Origin: Bremia lactucae
Lineage: Eukaryota; Oomycota; Peronosporomycetes; Peronosporales; Peronosporaceae
Length of the DNA: 64,000 bases
Direction: 5' to 3'
Assembly: GCF_004359215.1 (NCBI RefSeq)
Contig: NC_090625.1
Location: forward strand, 2,012,404 to 2,076,403
Shown here: positions 21,764 through 31,871 of the stretch, one piece after another
Layout: the number at the start of each line of letters is the position of its first letter
How positions within the stretch are numbered: position 1 is the first letter of the stretch
Program-made: the position numbers and the translations under genes
The notes under the pieces: generated by a model
The model's input: only the letters and a program-made list of their open reading frames with translations
What the model was told of the DNA's origin: nothing
The model's database searches: none

Positions 21764-21957
21764 GTGCTTGTCAAGTTTTGGATGGTGGCAAAGCACTTAA
21801 AATTGTGTTTTTTTCAAATTATTGACTTCGCCTTTTTAAGTTTTAAATTGCTAGCGTTGAATTTGCGCTCGAATTGTCGTGTTTATCTATCGATTAAAAA
21901 ATATGTTTCTCGATTTCTAACAAGTTACTGGGGCCGTTAGCTTTGAAATTGTGAGAA
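21764..21957. promoter_or_regulatory. Divergent promoter region between mtEF-G and the mitochondrial carrier
   Basis: The 194 bases between two oppositely directed start codons must hold both promoters and 5' UTRs. The stretch is AT-rich. I see no clear oomycete initiator element, so no site is called. Confidence 0.45.
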
Positions 21958-22987
21958 ATGAGAAATACTAGCGACGCCTCCACAACTCATGCAGCCGTCG
22001 CTGGCGCTGTTTCAGGAGGTTCTTATCAAGCTGCGTGTGTTATGAGTATCTTTTATAACAAATCCTTAATAATTTTAATCAAAATATGTTTTCGTGCCTT
22101 CAGGAGTCACTCGCCTCATTGCTGCGCCATTGGACCTCTTAAAAATCCGTTTTCAAGTGCAGACGGCACCCATTACTAATGCGCCAGTCGGCACCAAGTA
22201 TACGAGCTTTCGACAGGCTGTGCGTAGCATATACGCGGAAGAAGGTCTTCGCAGCTTCTGGCGCGGAAATCTGGCGGCTTCCGGGCTCTGGGTGAGCTAC
22301 TCGGGGATACAGTTCGCCTGTTATCGTGAGCTGACTCGCTGGAGCGACATTCATGCTACACCAAACATTCCGGCGGTGGCGATCACAGCTGCAAACGGTG
22401 CTGTAGCAGGAGTCACGGCAACGATCGTCACATACCCGCTCGACTTTTTCCGAACGGCGTTTGCTAGCCAAGGAATACCGAAGCGCTTTCCAACGATTCG
22501 TAGCTTGATGTGGCACACGTGGCTGATGCACGGATTTCGTGGTTTTTACAGTGGACTGGGCTCAGCTGTGTTTCAAATAGCTCCCTATATCGGGCTGAGC
22601 TTTGGTTTTTATTCAATACTGAGTGAACGTTCTATAAATTACGATAGAGATGGCGAACAAAGCAGAAAAAGACATTTCACGACCGCGCTGACTTATATTG
22701 GTAATGGTGCTGTGGCCGGATTAGTGTCAAAATTGGTAGTGTATCCACTGGATACGATTAAAAAGCGCATGCAGATGCGGCACGTATCGCGCTGTGCAAC
22801 ATACGGGCCGACTTTGATGTACTCATCGAGCTGGTCATGCTTCTTGGATGTGCTGCAACGCGAAGGCATTCGAGGCCTCTACAAGGGGACCCTTCCTAGC
22901 TTACTTAAATCTGCTGTAGCAAGTAGCTCGACTTTCGCAACGTATGAACTCACGCTTGAAATGTTGCGATACATTTCAAGTGGCTAG
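21958..22987 (+). CDS. Mitochondrial carrier, thiamine pyrophosphate carrier type
   Basis: Exons 21958-22018 and 22104-22987 give 314 residues. All three carrier repeats are present, each with its signature: APLDLLKIRFQVQ, YPLDFFRTAFASQG and YPLDTIKKRMQMR, plus the matching second-helix motifs (EEGLRSFWRGN, GFRGFYSGLG, EGIRGLYKGTLPS). This is the six-span SLC25 fold of the inner mitochondrial membrane. The GVTRLIAAPLDLLKIRFQ start is typical of the SLC25A19/Tpc1 branch, which exchanges thiamine pyrophosphate, so that substrate is likely but not proven. The first intron falls just after the N-terminal AGAVSG and uses the unusual donor GTTCTT. The gene closes the gene island. Confidence 0.88.
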
Positions 22988-23935
22988 CAAGGAGTGAGAG
23001 ATTGTGAGAGATTTACATTAATGTGGTTAGACATGGAGTGAGAAAATTACAACAAGTATCCATCTGAATAGAATGAGCGTTATTTCGCAATGTTAAATAA
23101 AAAATTAATCAGTTCATGGGTAAAGCAGCTTATTTCTAAATTTTCACGTACATTCTTTATTGAAAATTCAAGCATATTCTTTAAAAAATTAAATTAATTC
23201 GTTTAGAAAGTAGCCTGGTGAGTGCCCTAAATTTGCATAGTTCAATGATCATCATGAGGCGTCTTTAATTATAACTTAAGCTTAAATGCTTTATTCTACA
23301 TGCCGACAGGTTGGGACTTTTTCAGACAAAGACATTTGTATCTTCCAGCTTTGAGTCAAAGAAGTCACGTCTAGGCAAAGCCGTTTACGAAGCATTATAT
23401 CAGAGAAAGCGTACTTGATACAACGCAACTTATTATCAGATCAAACAAGCCGATGAGAAAAAGAACGATCCGACCCAGAAACTCGTTATTAGCATTTCAC
23501 ATATTTTCATTTCACTTGAGGTTTTGCATGACTATGAAGGTATAACGGGAGACGAGAGGAGGCCAGAAACGGCATCTTGTGAAATGGCAAGATGCTGGAT
23601 CTGATGAGAAGCTGACGAGGCTTCCAGAGAAGTGCGATCGATCGATATTACCTAGCGCTTAAAATTAATCCGACCCTTTCAGTCCAGCAGTGGTTGCGGT
23701 AAGACGCGGAGATAATCACGATCGCGACAATGCGTCGTCGACCTGTGTATATGGGGCCTTTCGGGTGGTGTTGAGTCTGCAAGGGATTTTGTTTAAACGT
23801 TTATAGATAATCATTAACTTTGATAGATTTAATAATAATTTTATCGTATAATAAAATTATAAAACAATTAAATTTATTCTATCCTGCTGGAGAAGCTTTA
23901 TGGTGTTCAAAGTATAACTATATTTATTTTTTTGA
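22988..23935. other. AT-rich spacer, no gene recognised
   Basis: This is the transition from gene island to repeats. Frames are short and closed. A few stretches (for example near 23540-23630) could be old transposon coding sequence but carry no motif I can name. Confidence 0.4.
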
Positions 23936-23993
23936 GTTGGCAGACAAACAAATTGGGAAATTCGAGGAGCACACGGTATATATAGTGTCTTGA

Positions 23994-24285
23994 AGGGGAC
24001 TGCGAGCTGATCGAGTCCCATATTGAGAAGAAGAAGTGGCGGGGATGTGCGCGCGTAACGGGCGGCGAAGCAATTGCCGGACCGATGGAGAATCAGTTGG
24101 TAGTTAACTTGAATGCAGGGGTCTATGTTGCGGCGAAGTTGAACAGTCTATTTCGAGCCCACTGTATCGTGGTTAATGTCGACGATGACAAGGTGGCTTT
24201 TAATACGGAGATGGTTTGGAAATGGGCTTGGGGGAGAACCTGTATGCAAAAACGACCAGCTGGATTAAAAAAAGTTTTTTTTTAA
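23994..24285 (+). pseudogene. Unidentified open fragment ending in a palindrome
   Basis: From about 23994 one frame reads without stop: GDCELIESHIEKKKWRGCAR, VTGGEAIAGPMENQLVVNLN, AGVYVAAKLNSLFRAHCIVV, VDDDKVAFNTEMVWKWAWG. It then runs into the palindrome at 24216. Amino-acid usage looks like real protein, but I do not recognise a family. A stop lies just upstream. It could be a gene fragment carried by a transposon or part of an unknown element. Confidence 0.35.
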
Positions 24286-24372
24286 TGCAAAGACGACCAG
24301 CTGGATTAAAAAAAAACTTTCTTAATCCAGCTGGTCGTCTTTGCATACAGGTTCTCCCCCAAGCCCATTTTG
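24216..24372. repeat. Long inverted repeat with a third internal copy
   Basis: The left arm (24216 to about 24275: ATGGGCTTGGGGGAGAACCT, then TGCAAAAACGACCAGCTGGA and an A-run) is repeated as its reverse complement at about 24318-24372. Between them a partial third copy of the arm's inner part (GCAAAGACGACCAGCTGGAT, from 24288) stands in the same direction as the left arm. The DNA could fold into a hairpin of more than 45 bp. Confidence 0.85.
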
Positions 24373-24689
24373 TTGAGACGGTAGGGGCGGCGTGTGTATC
24401 CTTGGAGAAGGGAAAACAGGCGGGCCGATGGTCAAGGCTTCAATAGCTCGCCGACGAGCAACACCTTGTCGCCGCAAGCGGATCCAAAAGTCGGCGTGTG
24501 TAATCCATGCGAAGGGCGCAGGAGAAAACGGGCAAGGCATAGGAGAAGAAGCGGTGGCGCGTATCCGGACCCTGAAACAAAGCACGAAGAGGCAGAGAAG
24601 GTAGAAAGGCGCGATTTGGATATATCGCAGGTGTAACAATGTAATATAGTGCCTTGGCCATAGCTTTGTGTAAGAAAAAAAAGGATTTA

Positions 24690-26021
24690 TACAGGCTGAA
24701 ATACCTCCCGGTCCCACGCCATCAAGAAACTGCCGTTCTTCAGAATTAATTTTCATTTCTTTTATAATTTGGTATTGCAGGTGACAGAAAAGACGGAAGG
24801 TGAGCACATCTCGTGCTACCATCATACAGAAGCAAGAAGAGCTGCAAATCATGGTTGATTTATACACAGATCATGTAGAAGAATATACTTACTCTTTGAA
24901 AACACTTCTTCGGAGACCAGTCTATCCTTGAATTAATTGATTATGAGCCCAAAGGCGGGTGGAAAAGCGTTTAAAGGCGCTACACCCGACTACGCGGGGA
25001 ACGCGTGAAGTGGTAGCTCAGGTGGTTGCACGCAAAAAAAGCGGCACTGAGGAAGAGTGCTTGGGCATCCGTACAAGGTGTCCCAGGCTAGAATTTCTTC
25101 GTGTTTGAACTCGATGGATTAAGCCTAGACATTACCATAATTAGAGCCAAGTGCTAACAATTCGTAATTATAATGCAGGTGGATTTGGGTCGATAGGGGC
25201 AGGCCCCACGACCAAACGTAAAAGTTGACCTCAGAAATGATGAACGAACGGCAAGAGTAGGCTCAAGCAAATTACCAGCAGCAGCTTGCGTATGTGCGCC
25301 ACCATATGCTGCACCAGTTCCAACATGAGTTGTACCGAGAGGTTCCTGAGTTGCACCAAGGGGCAGAGGGCTCCGAGAAGAGCTTTGGCATCAAAAGGAA
25401 ATGAATCTGCGCCTACAAGAACAGCTAAATTTATATGTCGATGAAAGTTCTTTGGGAATATATGAGGTGGGCGAATTGGACCCAAACTATGTCAAGGTAA
25501 ATAATTCAAGTGAAGGCAAGATAAGTATTGAGCCTTTTGATGCATCCAAAGTAAAGAGGGAGTCAGAGCTGAGCTTGTGCGATGGGGTCAGCTGTTGATT
25601 GTCAAGATTGGCCTGGCTGAGAGAGCGTGTGGTTTTCGCTGGCCGGAGGGATACAAGGGGTTACGATTTGGAGAACTGCTTCGCGGAAAAGCGGCGAGAT
25701 ATTTTAACCAGCATATTTGGAGAATTTTTTCGCGGGAAAGCGGCGAAATATATTAATTAGCGTTTGCACAGTTGGTGGAAAATGTCACCGACTCTTGTAT
25801 TTGTTATGGACAAGATGGTGGTTGAATATCGCATTGTTTTTTTCATCATCAAGTTGTTCGCCGGAAAAAATGATCAAGTCCGCGCAAGGAATGATCATTT
25901 GCTTTATCTAGTGGCCCTGCAGGAGGCAAAAACTCGGGCGAAGAATTGATTTTGGGTTGAACAAAACCGGAGTCTAAAGCGTTGATTATCGGGTAGTACA
26001 GCCGGAATCGCACGGACTACT
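24690..26021 (+). mobile_element. Decayed retroelement, left flank of the gypsy insertion
   Basis: 24690-24930 is repeated, diverged, at 35618-35830 (shared GGTGAGCACAT and CGTGCTACCATC). Downstream, 25231-25600 encodes Gln/His/Glu-rich stretches and 25630-25760 a gag-like piece (GYKGLRFGELLRGKAARYF) that is itself duplicated in imperfect tandem (GGAGAAC/TT...CGCGG-AAAGCGGCGA at about 25669 and 25718). I interpret it as leader and gag of a copia-like element split by the gypsy insertion, but no diagnostic copia domain lies on this side. Confidence 0.4.
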
Positions 26022-26269
26022 TGTGCAAGGACCAGTCAGCTCGCTGACCCCTTGACCACTCATATCGATTTACCTTTTAAAGCATTCATTTTCTTTAATT
26101 CAATGTTACATATGTGCCATAATAAAAACAAGTAAAAGGTTTGTGCAATTAGGAGAGATGATACTCAGTAAGAATTAGATAAAGGATAGGCGATACCTTA
26201 AGGAGTACCAAAAGTATCGGTCAGTTAAACTAATTTTAATTCAGTCGTAATCTACCCTCATTCCTGACA
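26022..26269 (+). repeat. 5' LTR of the gypsy element
   Basis: It starts TGTGCAAGGACCAGTCAG and ends CCTGACA. It shares ACATATGTGCCATAATAAAA, GAGAGATGATACTCAGTAAG and GATAGGCGATACCTTAAGGA (with one- or two-base changes) with the copy at 31637-31871. Confidence 0.85.
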
Positions 26270-26299
26270 AGTGGTAGCACTTGTTGGTCATTCGCCCGC

Positions 26300-26548
26300 T
26301 TCTCCGCCGTCCGCTCGCTTCTCCGCCGTCCGTTCTCTTCTCCGCCGTCCGCCCTCTTCTCCGCCGTCCGCCCTCTTCTCCGCCGTCCGCTCGCCTCTTC
26401 GCTGTACGCTCGCTTCTTCGCCTTTCACGCTTCGTTGGACTGCACTGCGTTGGAGTGCAAAGTACTGCTTGTAGCGTGAGAGATTTCCGCTCGCAGCTAG
26501 TAAGGTACTGCTTGTAGCGTGAGAATTTCCGCTCGCAGTCATCTGCTC
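26300..26548 (+). repeat. Tandem repeats in the gypsy leader
   Basis: TTCTCCGCCGTCCG begins five consecutive 19-base units at 26300, 26319, 26338, 26357 and 26376, followed by decayed units to about 26425. A second array follows: GTACTGCTTGTAGCGTGAGA at 26462 and again at 26505 (period 43). Both lie between the 5' LTR and gag and create spurious Arg/Glu-rich frames on the other strand. Confidence 0.85.
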
Positions 26549-27089
26549 CATCCCTTTGGAAGCGCTGCGCAGCAGTTTTGAGTGTGTGGCTTTCAATATC
26601 CACTGTAATTCTAAGCGTCTGCCTGGCAGATATAGTCGCTGAGTCTGTGAGGTTGGGTCCGGCTTAACTCGGTGAAACAGTTAATCCATCTGGGATAAGG
26701 TTGAATCTCTAACGCATTACGCCTAAGGGCTAGTGTAAGTCGTTGAGTTCTATGAGCAAGAAGAGAAAGGCTAATACTCAGATTCCATTTGACTGCAGTA
26801 AGGCTTTCCTCTTTGAGTACGGTGAGAAGTCTGCAAAGACTGCGAACATTCTGCTTGCGTCTTTTCAAAAGACTCGGCGCATTGCAAAGATCTTAGCAAA
26901 GCAACTCACCAAGGAGAAAGCCTGCCTGCCCAAGCAAGGGTCCACCTTATCAGCTCCGCTACACGAAGTAGACGCGCATTTGGAAGAAGCCGAGCGCACC
27001 TTCTTAACGGATCTTCGATTTAACTTAAGAGACATAAATAAACTAAACAACTTAGTCTATTAAAAGTTCCGAACACATCTTCTTCCATT

Positions 27090-27955
27090 ATGGGCCAACC
27101 ATCAAACGCCGAGCTAATGCAGCAAATGATGCATATGCTACAGCAACAACAAGAGCTGATCAAATCCTTGGTAAGCTCCCAAAAGGAAAGTAGGCTTAAG
27201 GTGGACGGGCTAAGAATACCGACGTATAGCGGAAGGAGTGAAGATTCGGTTCGACTTTATTACGCGCAAGTACAGCAATATTTGATTGCGCGCGGTACGA
27301 AGTGGAGAGAGGACGCAATGGCTCCTCAAGTACTTGCCGTACTAGGAAGTTCATTCTGAGGACCAGCAGCACAATGGTTCCTGCTGCATCAATCAGAAAT
27401 TCACTCAGTCGACGAGTTTTTTCTAGCAGTGGAAAAGGATTTTGTTCCTGCGGATCTACAGCAACGTCTTCGAGACGACCTGCATCGGCTGAGACAAGCC
27501 AGTTGCAAAGGCTTAATTGACTACATTGCGAAATTTCGACACATTATTTCGCAAGTTGAGGACATGACTGAAATAGACCAAATTATCTATTTTCAACGAG
27601 GATTAAAAACAAGAACGCAAGAAGAAGTTCAATACCGACGGGGAAACACACTGTCGGAGGCTATTACTGTGGCGCTCGACTTTGAACGCGCACATTCGGT
27701 TGGTTATAATCACAATATCGCGACAACCTCTCGTCCTGGTCCACCAAATGTGGCCAGAGAATTAAACAATGAGCCAGAGCTGATGTAAATCGACAATGCT
27801 CGGCCATTTCATAGGTCTTCTCGAGTCCATAACGACGTCCAAATAAACCAAAGTGTGCGTACTGCAAAAAACTGGGGCACACGATTCAGCAGTGTTACAA
27901 GCGCAGGAATTTAGCAAATAGTCGCGGCAACGGATATCGTCGCGATCGCGCAAAC
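27090..27955 (+). pseudogene. gypsy gag, interrupted
   Basis: It begins MGQPSNAELMQQMMHMLQQQ. The capsid-like part has LRIPTYSGRSEDSVRLYYAQ and, after an in-frame TGA at 27357-27359, GPAAQWFLLHQ, LRQASCKGLIDYIAKFRHII and IYFQRGLKTRTQEEVQYR. A TAA at 27786-27788 and a frameshift follow. Then comes an intact zinc knuckle, CAYCKKLGHTIQQC (C-X2-C-X4-H-X4-C), near 27855-27897, which would bind element RNA. Confidence 0.85.
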
Positions 27956-28002
27956 GTCAAATATTTCAGAATGAGTCAGTCGAAGAAGAAACCATCGGGA
28001 CT

Positions 28003-28599
28003 GTGTCAAATGAAACTTATACTACACTAAGTGAAGCTGACTTTGCTTCCTTCACGGGAAAAGATTTGATCGTCAAAAAGGGTCATCTTGACGATCGTGC
28101 TGTTAAAATAATGCTCAATTCTGGCGCCACATGCAATGTGGTGAAGCTGGGGTTGCTGCAACGCGTCACGTCTGAAGTGGCAATTCAAGTCACTCGATTC
28201 GACGGCACTAATACCACCAAAAGGAAGGTGAAGAAAGGAGTCGCAAATATCTTCTTTGATAATAATCAAATTTCTGACATTCCGGTCATTGAGTGGCCAA
28301 TGAGCAATTCCCAAGATTTAATTCTGGGTAAGCCTTGGTTTACTGCGCACGAGCCAATCATAAATTGGCGTACTCATAAAGTCTCCTTCAAAAGTGGTAA
28401 CATACCACAGGATGAGGTTTTTGCACCGGTCATTATTTCCTCTGCCGACTTTTCAAAGAAATTGAAGACATCTAAATACGAAGAGGTCTATCGTGTCAAA
28501 ATTTATCAAGAATTGAAATCTACAAAACCTCGGGAAAAACGGTTGAAGTCTTTACTTGATTCCTATAAAGATATATTTCCGAAAAAGTTAGCGAATTAA
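28003..28599 (+). pseudogene. gypsy aspartic protease region, catalytic Asp changed
   Basis: This open frame encodes the retropepsin region: VKIMLNSGATCNVVKLGLL and, at the far side, DLILGKPWFTAHEPIINW, the usual pair of protease motifs. The expected LDSGAT reads LNSGAT, so the catalytic Asp is Asn and the enzyme should be inactive. The end (REKRLKSLLDSYKDIFPKK) leads to RT after a short shifted segment. Confidence 0.8.
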
Positions 28600-28635
28600 T
28601 TGCCTCCTCATCGGTAAATTAAATTTGAAATCAAT

Positions 28636-30436
28636 ATGCAACCCGGTGCGCAACCGAGTAATCGTCCGCCATTTCGACTTTCACAAGTTGAACAAAATAC
28701 TTTACAGAAGTTTGTCGATGAGAACCTTTCACGCGGATGGATCGAGCTTTCAGACTCGCCTTGGGTATCAAACATCTTTGGCATTCCTGAAAAGGACCCA
28801 AAAACCGGTACGAGTGTATCTCGTTCGGAATGGATTCGATCCGGAAACGCAAACAGTTTGCTCCATTGGGTGATTGACTTTCGTTACGTCAACTCAAAGT
28901 CAGTCATCCCTAAAGTACCTTTGCCGCGAATCGATGAATTATTTGATAAGATGCAAGGTAATGAGCTATTTCACAGTCATTGACTTAGCTCAAGGGTACC
29001 ATCAGATGCGTATCCATCCGGATAGCAAGAATTACACTGCGTTTCGTACATCAAATGAGACGTATCAGTGGTGCGTTGCTCCGATGGGTCTTGCTGGAAT
29101 GCCTGGCATTTGGTCGCGCTTGATGCGTGTACTTTTTGGAAAGTTCCCATTTGTTGTGGTATATTTGGATGATATCTGCATATTTTCCGTCTCTTATGAC
29201 GAACATATTGGCCATCTTGCTATCGTTTCGACTTATTACGCAAGGAAACGCTATTCGCTCACATCGGCAAGTGCAAGTTTGCGCGTCAAGAGGTAAGCTT
29301 TTTTGGGGCACACTGTTTCCAACAAAGGATTATCCGTTGATAATACGAAGACGGAAGCAATCGCTAAATGGCCACCACCTACCTCCGTAAAGGAATTGCA
29401 AAGTTTTCTTGGTCTTGCTGGTTATCATCGCCGCTTTATTCATCAGTTTGCGCACATAGTTCTGCCATTGAGTCATCTCGTTAAGAAAGATTCTCCATGG
29501 CTGTGGAATGCAGAACAAGAGGATTCCTTCGCAAGGCTGAAGTCTGCCTTACAAGCTGCACCTGTGTTGACTCTGCCCAACTTTTCACGCCCGTTTGTAC
29601 TCACTACGGATGCATCAGGGTCGTGCGTGGGAGGTGTTTTATCGCAATTTCTCAATGGACATGACCATCCAATAGCGTTTTATTCAAAGAAGCTTGGAGT
29701 CCATGAGATTAATTGGCCTGCTCATGAAAAGGAGCTATTTGCAATTAAAGCGGGGTTAGACAAATGGCGTCATTACCTTTATGGTCATCAGTTTGAGATT
29801 TTCACGGACAATAGCGCCTGCTCTTGGCTGCTTCATCATCCGAAAGTCTCGCCGAAATTGGCTCGATACTTGACCACCTTCGCTCAATATACGTTTACTA
29901 TACACCACATTAATGGTGCTTTAAACGTCGTAGCTGATGCGCTTTCGCGCCGGCCTGATGATACTGTCGTGGACAATATCCACTTCCATAAGTGCGATTC
30001 TAGTTGCCAACAACGAGGTACACGTTTACTTTGCTCACCCTCGGTGCCAACTCTGCCCCGGGAGGAGGCGGAGGCTCTGCAAGTTGCCACCTTAATGACA
30101 GCGTCGTATGTCGAGTTGTCACCAGAAGTTCGTAAGCTACTTCAACAAGGCTACGCCAGAGATGCTGAGTTTAAAGAAGCATGGAAAAACTCAGAAGCAA
30201 GCTCATTTTTTGTCAAGCAAGAAGAATTGCTGTTTTTGCGCACGTCAAATAAGCTTACACGTCTTTGCGTGCCCAGCAACAACCGTTTGCGAACGAAAGT
30301 AATATCGGAATATCAAGATTCGGCAATAGCTGCTCATCCGGGCAATCGCAGAACATACTTGCGAGTGGCTCAGTGGTATTACTGGAAATCGCTGCAGAAA
30401 GACGTCAAGGAATATGTCAAAACCTGTGAAACCTGA
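28636..30436 (+). pseudogene. gypsy reverse transcriptase and RNase H, frameshifted
   Basis: The RT begins with PGAQPSNRPPFRLSQVE. After a shift near 28960 it continues with VIDLAQGYHQMRIHPDSK and the active-site box VVVYLDDICIF near 29160. A second shift at about 29296 leads to the thumb and RNase H in one long frame (29303-30436): LQSFLGLAGYHRRFIHQF, TDASGSCVGGVLSQF, FYSKKLGVHEINWPAHEKEL, FTDNSACSWLLHHP and ADALSRRPDD. The frame ends with the integrase zinc finger (HPGNRRTYLRVAQWYYW...VKTC). Confidence 0.9.
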
Positions 30437-31641
30437 GCACGTTGGAAAAATGATAATCAACGAAAAAACGGATTACTTATGCCAATTCGAATACCAGAGG
30501 CTTGCTGGCAAGTGGTGTCAATGGACTTCATAACAGGGCTTCCTGTGTCCAATGGATTTGATGCCATCCTAACTGTTGTCGATAAGTTTTCCAAACGAAC
30601 AAAGTACGCAGCAGTGCACGTTAAGGATGATGCATGCACAACAGCAAAAGTATTTTTTGATGCTGTAGTTCGACACCATGGTCTTCCAGAAATTATCATC
30701 AGTGACCGAGATAGCAAGTTCACGTCCATGTTTTGGAATTCTTTGATGACGATCATCGGTGTTCGTCTAAGTATGACAACCGCTCATCGGGCTCAAGCCG
30801 ATGGACAGACCGAGCGACAGAACCTTGTGGTAGAAGACGCACTCAGATGCATGGTATCTTACCATGGCACTGACTGGACCGAACACTTGGGAAGCATTGA
30901 GTATGCGCACTCTACACTGGTTAGTGCATCCACGGGATACTCTCCCTTCGAAATAGATACGGAAAGAAAGGAACGCTCTACATGGCAAAAGGCACTGGGC
31001 TGGAATAGTCAACCAAAGGAGATTGACGTATACGCAAAAGAGTTTATCGAAGAAAGAACAAAGATCATCGATCAGGCTCGCAGAAATCTCCTAAAAGCAC
31101 AAGCTTCGCAAAAGCAATATTACGATCAAAAACGCCGAATAAATCAAGATGAATTCAGGTTGGAGATCTAGTTATGCTTGATACTCGAAGAATATAGTTG
31201 AAACATGCTGCGAAAGATATGGGGACACCACGAGCTAAGTTTGCGGCAAGAAAGGTGGGACCATTCAAAATTATCAAAAAGATTAATCCTAATGTGGCAA
31301 GGCTAAAGCTACCACAAAGTATGAATAAGATTAATCCAACCTTTAATGTCGATGTTCTATCAAAGTATAAAACGACACCAGAAAAATTTCGAAGTCGTCC
31401 GATACCGAAAGCATCCAAATTCGTGGATAATGGCACAGCAGATCATCTTCAAGTTATTGAACGTCTCTTGAAGAAAAGCCAATTCAATCGTCAACCATAC
31501 TGGCTCGTACAATGGCATGGCGAAACTAAGGAAGAAGCCAGTTGGGAAAAAGAGAAAAATATTCGCCATGTCTCCCACTGGAAGGATATCGTCGCCAACT
31601 TCAATCAGCGTCAACGAGAGATCAAATCGGGGAGGATGTAA
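30437..31641 (+). pseudogene. gypsy integrase core and chromodomain, interrupted
   Basis: A TGA at 30434-30436 splits the zinc finger from the core. The core (30479-31171) keeps all catalytic positions in view: SMDFITGLPV, IIISDRDSKFTS and ADGQTERQN. A frameshift and a TAG near 31165-31196 follow. The last frame (31198-31641) has GPFKIIKKINPNVARLKLP and then a chromodomain: DHLQVIERLLKKSQ, YWLVQWHGETKEEASWEKEK. Such chromodomains can steer insertion to marked chromatin. Confidence 0.9.
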
Positions 31642-31871
31642 GGACCAGTCAGCTTGCTCAGCCCTTGACCACTCGTTTCGATAAACCATTCATTTTCTTT
31701 AATTCAATTTTACATATGCGCCATAATAAAAACAAGTAAAAAAAATTGCGCAATTACGAGAGATGATACTCAGTAAGAATTAGATTAAGGATAGGCGATA
31801 CCTTAAGGAGTATACCAAAAGTATGTTAGTTACTAATTTTAATTCAGTCGTAATTCACCATCATCATGACA
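31637..31871 (+). repeat. 3' LTR of the gypsy element
   Basis: It starts TGTAAGGACCAGTCAG right after the purine tract GGGGAGGA and ends CATGACA. It aligns with 26022-26269 with scattered substitutions and small gaps (235 against 248 bases). Confidence 0.85.

Larger units (their letters stand above)
26022..31871 (+). mobile_element. Near-complete Ty3/gypsy chromodomain retrotransposon with two LTRs
   Basis: About 5.85 kb long. Order: 5' LTR, repeat-rich leader, gag with zinc knuckle, protease, RT, RNase H, integrase, chromodomain, a purine tract (GGGGAGGA) and 3' LTR. The order protease-RT-RNase H-integrase and the C-terminal chromodomain mark a Ty3/gypsy chromovirus-like element. Coding frames are broken by several stops and shifts, so it should not move on its own. 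The LTRs are similar but clearly diverged, with several small indels, so the insertion is old. Flanks carry copia-like sequence on both sides. A possible AATCG target duplication (26006-26010 and 31872-31876) does not directly abut the left LTR. Confidence 0.9.

Noticed and set aside
24322..24867. Minus-strand open frame of 181 codons
   Set aside because: It runs through the palindrome and the dispersed repeat and has no domain; it is likely chance.
26006..26010. AATCG as target-site duplication of the gypsy element
   Set aside because: It abuts the 3' LTR but lies 11 bases from the 5' LTR, so it may be chance; kept only as a possibility.
26241..26603. Arg/Glu-rich minus-strand frames with repeated RRSGRTAEKR-type units
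   Set aside because: They are created by the 19-base tandem array in the gypsy leader.
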